From Aldrovandia affinis (lineage: Eukaryota; Chordata; Actinopteri; Notacanthiformes; Halosauridae), in assembly GCA_029706075.1 (NCBI GenBank), contig JAINUG010000020.1, positions 1,565,625 through 1,629,624 of the forward strand: DNA of 64,000 nt. Reading direction: 5' to 3'. Position numbers and translations under genes: made by a program. This document shows positions 56,375 through 64,000 of this stretch, piece by piece. Within the stretch, counting starts at the first letter, position 1, and the number at the start of each line of letters is the position of its first letter. The notes beneath the pieces were generated by a model that ran no database searches, had not been told where the DNA came from, and saw only the letters and a program-made list of their open reading frames with translations.

Positions 56375-58134
56375 GTACCCCCAAGGAACGCCTCTTGGCG
56401 TTTTCACAGGAGGCACAGGTCTATCAACATGAAAGTCCTTTATGAAGTCCTTGTCTAGGATGAAACGGGAAGGAATCCAACTTCTCTCCTCGGGACCGTA
56501 GCCCTCCCAATCCACAAGGTATTGAAGGCCACGGCCCCGACAGCAAACGTCCAACAGCTTCCGTACAGTGAATGCTTCTCCACCATCAATACGACGGGGG
56601 AGTGGGGGTGGATCAGGGGCGGGACACAACGGGTGGGTGACAAGAGGCTTGAGGCGTGAAACATGGAATGTGGGGTGAATTATTTTCATTGTGGAAGGTA
56701 ATTTTAATCTAACTGCAGTGGGACTGATGATTTTAATGAAGGGAAATGGTCCAATAAAACGGGGTGCAAGCTTACGAGAGTCCATTTTGAGGGGAATGTC
56801 CCGGGTGGTCAGCCAGACACGTTGTCCCAAACGATAACGAGGAGCCTCGGAGCGTCTCCTGTTGGAAATCTCCTTCATGCGGGAACTGGCTCGGAGAAGA
56901 TTGCGGCGTGTAAGTTTCTAGGTGCGTTGACAGCGGTGGATGAAAGCCTCGGCAGAGGGAACTCCCACCTCCTTCTCCTGGGTAGGGAATAATGGCGGTT
57001 GATAACCAAGGCAACATTCAAATGGGGACATCTGGGAGGAAGAATAAGTGTGAGAGTTGATAGCATATTCTGCCCAGGGCAGCTGTTGACTCCATGAAGT
57101 AGGGTTTTGGGAACACAGGCAGCGGAGAACAGTCTCGATAAGTTGATTGGCCCGCTCTGTCTGGCCATTAGATTGGGGATGAAAACCTGAGGATAAACTA
57201 ACAGATGAGCCGATGAGTAAACAGAAAGCTTTCCAGAATCTAACAACAAACTGAGGACCTCTGTCAGAAACAATGTCAGTGGGAATACCATGTAACCTGA
57301 AAACGTGTTTGTCACACGCCACGTGACACACCCTGGACGGGGACAGAGCAGTCCAGACACGGAGTGGAGTTTTTTTGGTCTACGGACCGGACTTTTATTT
57401 ATTTTATTTTCGGCGCGTTCTCTGTTCCCACACTGGGCCGAGAACGAGCACCGGGAGCGTAAAATAATAAACACTAATAAACACAACCAAACACAAACAA
57501 ACCCGTTACCCTAGTTGCCGCGAAGCATTTTAACTAAATGAAAATACCAAAACTAAATTACACAATATCGAACCGGCTCTCTTTAGTCCGTTCGATATTT
57601 GCTTTCACTTGCTTTCACTTTCGTTCGCTTTTCTTTTGTTGTTCTTTTCTCGCTCCTCGGTCTCAAACGCCTCTCCTCTGGTTCCAGCCACCTACTGAAG
57701 GGAACAGAGCAGTCTTAAAGCACACAGTTGTAATTATATAGACAGGACCGGTGTGTGCGCTTACTGCTCTGCCAGTAGGCGTGGCCGCTAATCGTCCTGA
57801 TTAGCTGCTGAGACCGACGCCTTCCACAGTGTTGAACAATGAGAGTGGCGGTTTCTTTAGCTGAAGGGAGTTTAGGCAGGGGAATAAAGTGCACAGCTTT
57901 AGAAAAACGATCGATAATAGTAAAAATAGTGGTGTTGCTGTTGGTGGGGGGTAAACCTGTGATAAAAATCTAGGGATATGTGACACCAAGGGCGGTGAGG
58001 GATGGGTAGGGGTTGTAACAGACCAGAGGGATGCTGATGAGGGGTTTTGTTCTGGGTGCAGACAGAGCAGGCGGAGAAAAAATCTTTGATGTCTTGGGAC
58101 ATGGCTGGCCACCAGAAACGTCTTTGAATGAAAG
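56375..58134 (-). pseudogene. gypsy integrase and chromodomain, split by a solo LTR
   Basis: Cys pair of the zinc finger ([10 protein letters not shown], near 58060), then a first catalytic-Asp segment, the solo [19 protein letters not shown] (second Asp) and [15 protein letters not shown] (Glu). A GPF-type module follows ([17 protein letters not shown]), then a chromodomain ([20 protein letters not shown], about 56470-56530). The last frame reads through the polypurine tract into the LTR and stops at 56261. Chromodomains direct integration to modified histones in chromoviruses. Confidence 0.92.
57311..57828 (-). mobile_element. Solo LTR, family A, nested in gypsy integrase (TSD GTGTT)
   Basis: TGTCACACGCCACGTGACAC to GACGCCTTCCACA with exact GTGTT repeats (57306-57310, 57829-57833). 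Removing it and one GTGTT rejoins the integrase reading frame. It is shorter than 34891-35954 because of internal divergence or deletion. Confidence 0.93.
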
Positions 58135-60190
58135 TGATTTGGGAACAAAGAGACGGTTGGTAGGACAGCGACTAGAACCAACCTCCCCGTCCAGAGCAGA
58201 GCGAACAGTAGTTTCAATGTCCAGTTGAAGAGAGTTGATACAGCAGTGTTGAGGTAGAATGGTGTCAGGATCAGAAGAATTGGAAGGAAGGTCGAATCGG
58301 CGGGAGAGGGCATCAGGTTTACTGTTCTTGGAACCGGGTTGATAGGAGAGGGAAAAATTGAATCTGGAGAAGAACAGAGACCAACGGGCCTGACGGGAAT
58401 TGAGTCTCTTAGCAGTCTGTAAATATTCCAGGTTCTTGTGATCCGTCCACACAAGGAAGGGGACTTGTGCGCCTTCAAGCCAATGCCTCCATTCTTCCAA
58501 GGTGAGTTTTACCGCAAGTAGCTCCCGATTTCCGATGTCGTAGTTCTGTTCCATGGAGCTAAGCCGGTGGGAATAGAAAGCACATGGGTGGATCTTGTTG
58601 TCCTGGGAGGAGCATTGTGAAAGAATGGCCCCCACTCCGATGTTGGATGCGTCGACTTCAACGATAAACTGAGCGGTAGGGTCAGGATGTATGAGAATGG
58701 GATCAGAAGTGAAGCGCTGCTTGAGAACGTGGAAGGCTTCTTCTGCTCTGGGATTCCAGTCAAAACGAACCTTGACCGATGTGAGAGCTGTGAGGAGTGC
58801 TGCCAGGGTGCTGTAATTGTGGATAAATCTTCTATAAAAATTGGCGAATCCCAAAAACCGCTGTAATTTCTTACGATTCTCCGGCCGGGGCCAGTCCAGA
58901 ATGGTCTTGATCTTCTGAGGGTCCATCTGGAGGCTCCCGGCCGAGATGATATAGCCCAGGAAGGTGGTGGTCTGGCAATGGAATTTGCACTTCTCCGGTT
59001 TGACGAAAAGTCTGTTCTCCAGAAGACGCTGGAGAACTCTGCGGACGTGAGTGACATGTTCATCTCGGGTCTCAGAAAAAATAAGAATGTCGTCGAGGTA
59101 GACAAAAACAAACTGATTCTCCGGCCGGGGCCAGTCCATAAAGTCTCTTAATACATCATTAACCAAGGCTTGGAAAACTGCTGGAGCGTTGGTCAAACTA
59201 AAAGGCATCACCAGGTACTCCCAGTGGCCAGTCGGGGTATTGAAGGCGGTCTTCCACTCGTCCCCCTCACAAATGCGCACCAGGTGGTAAGCATTGCGCA
59301 GGTCCAACTTAGTGAAGACAGTGGCCCCTTGCAGTTGTTCAAAAGCTGATGTCATGAGGGGGAGAGGGTAACGATTCTTGATGGTGATATCATTGAGTGC
59401 CCGGTAGTCGATGCAAGGGCATAGAGAACCGTCCTTCTTGCCCACAAAGAATAAACCAGCTGCAGCGGGTGAGGAAGAAGGGCGAATGATGCCAGCAGCC
59501 AGCGATTCTTGTAGATACTTATTCATAGTATCTGTCTTGGGACGGGACAAGGAAAACAGGCGCCCCCTAGGAGGGGTAGTACCGGGCAGGAGTTTGATGG
59601 TGCAATCATAGGGGCGATGGGGGGGCAGGTGGGTGGCTCTGGATTTGCAGAAGACCTCCTTGAGGTCCAGGTACTCGGATGGAACGACAGACAGGTCAGG
59701 GGTTTTCTCAGGAGAAAGAGAACTCGGAACAGAAGAGTGGGCTTGATGCAGGCAATGGGACAAACAGTGTGGGCTCCAACCCACAATCTTGTGATTGCTC
59801 CACTCCAAGGAGGGGTTATGTTGAACTAACCAGGGATGACCTAGAACAATGGGAGCGTGGGGAGAGTCAATGATGTGCAGCTTTATCTTCTCCTGATGGT
59901 TGCCGGAGATGCGCAAAGTCAAGGGAGAACTGGTATGGGTTATGTGGGTAAGTCTTTGACCGTTGAGTGAGTTGGCCACTAGAGGGCGTGAAAGACTGGA
60001 AACCGGAATGCCCCACTTAGTAGCCACACCAGCATCAAGGAAGCTCTCCTCAGCGCCCGAGTCAATGAGAGCGGTGGTCGCTCATCTCTGACCCTCCCAC
60101 TCGATAGTCACAGGCAGGCAGGTGCGTTGTTTGGAGGAGGATTCGAACAGGATCATGCCCACTAGTGTTCCTCTACTCACTTGTCGGCGT
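58130..60190 (-). pseudogene. gypsy pol: protease, reverse transcriptase, RNase H
   Basis: The protease active site is [11 protein letters not shown] (about 60040-60075), preceded by an in-frame TGA at 60082-60084. From 60027 a 685-codon frame is open: RT with [13 protein letters not shown] and the catalytic [11 protein letters not shown] (about 59080-59110), the tether region, then RNase H with [17 protein letters not shown]. The frame leaves the gene near 58135, where a deletion joins NRLFVPKSL to the QRRFWWP equivalent and removes the His ligands of the integrase zinc finger. Confidence 0.93.
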
Positions 60191-60194
60191 TGGC

Positions 60195-61139
60195 CTTTTA
60201 CCAGGCAGTTGGAGATTAAATGACCCGGTTGACCGCAGTAGAGGCAAGACTCCGATCACGTTCCTCTCTGGTCAGACGAGCCCGGTCCACTTGCATGGGT
60301 TCCGGTTCCGACACCTGTGCAGAGGGAATTCTAGGGTGAGTGACGAGGATGGCAGGAGTCTTGGACCTCTTAGCGTCTGGCCTGCGGAAAACCCCTGGAT
60401 CCCAGAAGCGTTGGCGTTCTAGCAGCCTAGAGTCGACACGAAGGGCCAGACTGATGAGGTCGTAGAAGGACTCGGGTAGGTCGCGGGTCAGGAGCTCATC
60501 TTTAAGTTGTTCGGACAAGCCATAAATGAAGGTGTCGTAGAGAGCCCCCTTATCCCATCCACTGGAGTTAGCCAACGTCTGGAAGTCGATGGCGTAGTCC
60601 GAGACAGATCTTCTCCCCTGGTGCATGTGAAGTAGCTCTCTCGCCGCTTCGTGGCCATGCTTGGAACGATCAAAGACTCTCTTCATCTCCTCGGCAAACA
60701 GACTGAAGCTCTGGCAGTATGGAAACGAGTCCTCCCACGCAGTGGTTCCCCAAGTCTTGGCTCGACCGGTCAGCTGGGTGATGATGTAAGCCACTTTGGA
60801 AAGCTCAGTGGGGAATGCCAGCGGCTGCAGCTGGAAAATAAGCTGACACTGCGTAAGGAAGGAGCGACAGCCGCCAGGTTCGCCAGCGTACTTCTCCGGG
60901 GGAGGCAGACGGGGTTCGCGCACCGGCGCTGGAGGAAAACCCGGATGGGTTGGGTCAGCAGGTTGCTGGGGTGCGGTGCTGGGTGTAGGAGCTCGCAGAG
61001 TCATCGTAAGTTCAGCCAAACTGGAGGTCAGGGTCTGAAGGTGGTGGGTGACCGTCTCCAGGTGGGACTGATGATGGCCGAGCATCGCCCCCTGCTGCTC
61101 GAGTGCGAAGCGTAGGTGGTCAGGGTCTGGTGGGTCCAT
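60195..61139 (-). pseudogene. gypsy gag, frameshifted before its zinc knuckle
   Basis: Starts MDPPDPDHLRFALEQQGAML at 61139, only 17 bases inside the LTR. It has a retrotransposon gag core (FLTQCQLIFQLQPLAF, WEDSFPYCQSFSLFAEEMKR, VSDYAIDFQTLA) and a linker ending near PMQVDRARLTREERDRS. A one-base shift near 60248 then puts the CCHC knuckle (CLYCGQPGHLISNC) in the next frame, so the longest frame ends early at 60216. Confidence 0.92.
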
Positions 61140-61143
61140 TCTG

Positions 61144-61153
61144 GTCAGAACGT
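61144..61153 (-). promoter_or_regulatory. Putative self-priming PBS of the gypsy element
   Basis: ACGTTCTGAC on the minus strand, two bases inside the 5' LTR. It is complementary over 10 nt to the apparent first bases of the transcript (61439-61448). No TGG-type tRNA site is found here. Confidence 0.7.
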
Positions 61154-61155
61154 AC

Positions 61156-62083
61156 TGTGAGGTACCGAACAGGGACCCAGACGCAGACCAGGATAAGGCA
61201 GTAAAGGAACGTTTAATAATCAAGCAAGGTTCAAAAGCCGATAGTTAGAGTTAGATAAGGTACAAAATCGAAATCCAAAAGAGTAGTCAAATAGGCAGTC
61301 CAAAAATCAAAAACCAAATAATCAGAAGGGCAAACAAACAAAATCGGAAGGCAAAACCCGAAGTCAATCAGAAGGGGTGTCTCGGAAAATACAAACAAAC
61401 TCTGGCTTACACACAATCGGCACAGTGAATGATGATCAACGTTCTGACAAATACTGAGAGCAGACACGAAACTTAAATACAAGCGGGGAAGGAAAACACA
61501 ATAGGAATCAAGTGTGACTGGGAGGGAAGAAGGTCAAGAACACAGGTGAGAACGATAGGGATCACTAATACGATAACGAGGCGAGACAAAAGCCACGGAC
61601 TGGGAAGCACATAAACACACGGAAATAAAACGACCTGGAATGGCAGGTAGACACGTGCACAGTTCGAAGGGGAGGAGAGCAAAGGAAAGAATCTGCATGC
61701 AGGTAAAGCGAAAGGAGAGAAGCGTACTGGGATAGGACAACGAGAGAGAGAATGATAGCGGTAGATAGAAGCGTGACATAATGAGTAATTAGTAATGTTA
61801 GTAACTTAATCTAAATCCCTAATGTTAGTAGATTAGTAGTACTATATACATCTAACTAATACAGAGTGTTAGAAAGAAAGAAGGAAGTAAACGAGATAGG
61901 GAAATAAGGCAGAAAAACCTGTAAAGTCGAAATCACCCGAATAGTGCAATAACAAAGACGAGGAGTGGATTATCGAAAAACACGGAACACAAACAGACGG
62001 GGAAACAGACGTGAATGAACCATAATGATGAGAAAAATAATAAAATACGAAAACAAACAGAACAAACATGGCAAAACATAACA
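61156..62083 (-). repeat. 5' LTR of the gypsy element
   Basis: On the minus strand it runs TGTTATG...CCTCACA. A TATTTAAG box at 61472-61479 lies 31 nt before the apparent transcript start at 61448. It contains a 42-bp segment (about 61406-61447) absent from the 3' LTR. Confidence 0.93.
61472..61479 (-). promoter_or_regulatory. TATA box of the gypsy 5' LTR
   Basis: TATTTAAG on the minus strand. Its start is 31 nt upstream of position 61448, the inferred transcript start, which is standard TATA spacing. Confidence 0.65.
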
Positions 62084-62778
62084 ACATAAGGGTGTCTATG
62101 ATTTCTGATGAGCACTTAGCAATTATGTGTATCTAGGAGATGAAGGAACAGTTTGTGGACTAAGAGTGACGGAGGGAGAAGGGTGACAGTGCTGGCTCTG
62201 ATGGAAACTAGGGGCGCATTTCAGGTCGCATTTGTCCATAAAGCATAGTTGTTGTTTTTTCAACTTTCTTTCAAATGTCCAATGAAGGAAAACAAGAGAG
62301 GGCCAGTGAGGAGGAGGTAGTGGTGGAGTTCATCATAAAAATGAGTCACAGAAAGGCCTGCAATAAAGGTCCCAGTTGAAACTATTATTTTACAACATAC
62401 AGTATATCCTTGAATTATTTCATTTTTATTACTATCCCAAATCCATGCGTAGGCTTGTTATTCAAAACCAATTTGGTTGTTCTGCATCATAGAGTAAGGA
62501 AATGACTTGTTTTACTTGATGGTAAGTGTAACATCACATCAGGGTATTTTTCATATTGAGTGGAGTATTTTATTTTGAAATATTTGTTTTAATAGGACCT
62601 GCAAACTAGTATGAGATACTGAATGCCACAGGTTATACCATTATCCTTCTAATTGCATGGTTGCTAACAAGAAAATATGTTTTTTGCGTGATCCTGATAC
62701 AATGCCTCCTTATTAAATGGGTTCCTTGACTGCGTCCCCCTCCCCCCTTTTAAACAGGGTCCTCACCTTTATCACCAC
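62084..62778. other. Intergenic sequence without recognised elements
   Basis: Flanking DNA between the gypsy target site and the MITE. Nothing recognised. Confidence 0.4.
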
Positions 62779-62947
62779 CATAGGCACCGATCCCGTGGGT
62801 GCTCCGGGGCCCGAGCACCCACGGAGAAGGCCGAGCACCCACGGGGAAAATTATGCACGGAGCCAAATTTACATCGATTTGATAGCAAACTCCACCTAGC
62901 ATACGCTGCGCGGCACCCACGGGCAGAAACATAAATCGGCGCCTATG
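62779..62947. mobile_element. hAT-type MITE (169 bp) with perfect 8-bp TSD
   Basis: Ends CATAGGCACCGAT and (inverted) CATAGGCGCCGAT. ATCACCAC is present on both sides (62771-62778, 62948-62955). The GC-rich interior repeats 'gagcacccacgg' twice. No ORF. Confidence 0.9.
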
Positions 62948-62955
62948 ATCACCAC

Positions 62956-63671
62956 TATTATAATCAGGAAAAATAAATACAAAGCACTTCACAGACATGA
63001 GATAGCAAAAGTATGAAGGCATACTAAAAATTCGAAATAATGCTATGCCTTAATTGCTTTTTACGAACTACTGAAATTGTTTATACATGGCTGACTAATA
63101 CACATATGACGTTGTTACTCAGAAATCACGTTGGAATGCCCTCCCTTCAGGTCAATATTCAATGAGCCATAAAGAAGCTACTGTACTGACTCAGTACGCC
63201 TTTTAAAGCTTGATTAGATTGTACCATTGTTTCCCATGTTCTATATGCTGCTGCGCATTCGCTAAGTATGGTTTATTTTAAGCTTTGCTTTGGACGTATG
63301 GCTCAGCATGCTGCCTTTTGTGTGCAAGCTGTGGGAGTCTGTGCGGTGCATGTGTATACAGCACAGCAGATAAAATCTGACAATTAGGCAGCTATCCACT
63401 CACAATGTTACTATTTAAATAACTACCCCCTGTGCACCAAGACCTAAATAATGGCATATGACAGTTTGACAGTGTTTAAAGCACATATAATACTCTTATC
63501 GTCAGCCTGTATTCTTTATATCAGTAAATCTGTTCTGACAAATTAATGTTGTGGTGATGCTCTCTCCATGGGTGACACAGTTGCTCCTTTGTGGAAACAA
63601 ATTGATGCACTCGCCTATGAAACGTTTGCAGTGTTGAATTTTCTTTATCGTTTTAGGCTAATTGTTATATA
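62956..63671. other. Intergenic sequence without recognised elements
   Basis: Single-copy-looking DNA up to the last SINE. No coding signal. Confidence 0.35.
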
Positions 63672-63888
63672 GGCGGCAGTGTTAGCATAATGGTTAAGGA
63701 ACTGGGCTTGTAACGCATAGGTTGCAGGTTCGATCCCAGGTGGGGCACTGCCGTTGTACCCTTGAGCAAGGTACTTAACCTGGATTGCTTCAGTAAATAT
63801 CCAGCTGTATAAATGGATTGTATGTAAAGAAATGTGAAACTGTAAGTCGCTCTGGATAAGAGTGTCTGCTAAATGCCTGTAATGTAAT
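63672..63888 (+). repeat. tRNA-derived SINE, third copy of the 36.7-kb family
   Basis: tRNA-like head with B box ggttcgatccca and acceptor-stem pairing (GGCAGTG / CACTGCC), then the tail 'gtaagtcgctctggataaga' and a short (ATGTA) end. Confidence 0.88.
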
Positions 63889-64000
63889 TGGACTGCATTT
63901 TGTGCTCTGCACCAAAAGTGCTGGTGAATAAGAATAAGTAAAAAGCATACAACACTTTATCCATTTGGTTTCATTTCATGTTTTAATGTCTTTATTATAG

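Larger units (their letters stand above)
55489..62083 (-). mobile_element. Ty3/gypsy chromovirus-type LTR retrotransposon (Tf1/sushi-like), near full length, TSD ACATA
   Basis: Two LTRs (886 and 928 bp) are flanked by ACATA (55484-55488 and 62084-62088). On the minus strand the order is 5' LTR, gag with a CCHC knuckle, protease, RT, RNase H, integrase, chromodomain, 3' LTR. Coding is broken by frameshifts, an in-frame stop, a deletion in the integrase zinc finger and a solo LTR (57311-57828) inserted in the integrase core. The chromodomain and the apparent self-primer both point to the Tf1/sushi group described from fish. The copy is defective. Confidence 0.95.

Noticed and set aside
57801..58478. 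225-codon minus-strand ORF
   Set aside because: Alternative frame of the gypsy pol region with no domain motifs of its own.
58509..59111. 200-codon minus-strand ORF
   Set aside because: Alternative frame of the gypsy RT/RNase H region. The motif-bearing frame is the 685-codon one.
1..64000. CRISPR arrays, operons, bacterial promoters or ribosome binding sites
   Set aside because: The window is vertebrate nuclear DNA with spliced genes. No regularly spaced direct repeats of CRISPR type were seen.

Overview
This window is vertebrate, almost certainly ray-finned fish, DNA. It holds a multi-exon gene with GT-AG introns in a background of Tc1/mariner, hAT, Harbinger and ISL2EU-like DNA transposons, a chromodomain Ty3/gypsy element, several solo-LTR families, CR1/L2-like LINE fragments and tRNA-derived SINEs. 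No species can be named from the sequence alone.

The only host gene I can support is a VWA5B-family gene on the + strand, most likely vwa5b1, from position 107 to 25153. Twelve exons were found by ORF content and splice sites. Their phases chain without a break to 2421 nt, which is 806 codons plus TGA. The window starts inside the VWA domain, so the 5' part of the gene (VIT domain and first half of VWA) lies upstream. Its introns carry an ISL2EU-like element (2.6-3.7 kb), a hAT MITE nested in a LINE tail (3.9-4.3 kb), an antisense LINE reverse-transcriptase relic (7.2-8.6 kb), Tc1 relics, two solo LTRs side by side (13.0-14.4 kb), SINEs, and a 1.4-kb Tc1 deletion derivative with full IR/DR ends (19.0-20.5 kb).

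From 25.2 kb to the end there is no recognisable host coding sequence. This part holds mariner/Tc1 relics (26.4, 31.4, 46.9, 50.7, 51.9 and 55.2 kb), a Harbinger derivative with a Myb/SANT-like remnant (33.7-34.4 kb), solo LTRs with exact target-site duplications (30.7, 34.9, 38.6 and 45.1 kb), a gypsy integrase relic (39.5-40.7 kb), an odd LTR element with inverted U3 ends (42.5-42.9 kb), hAT MITEs (45.7 and 62.8 kb), SINEs, and a 6.6-kb chromovirus-type Ty3/gypsy element (55489-62083, minus strand). That element has 0.9-kb LTRs, a 5-bp duplication, a degenerate gag-pol, and a solo LTR of another family inserted in its integrase.

The most notable observations are: a 10-nt self-primer/PBS pair with a TATA box 31 nt upstream in the gypsy element, pointing to Tf1/sushi-type self-priming; the LTR element flanked by GGCTG whose two ends are both U3 ends; and the ISL2EU-like element with convergent SWIM-like and THAP remnants. 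All coordinates, splice sites and repeat boundaries were read by eye, without database searches.
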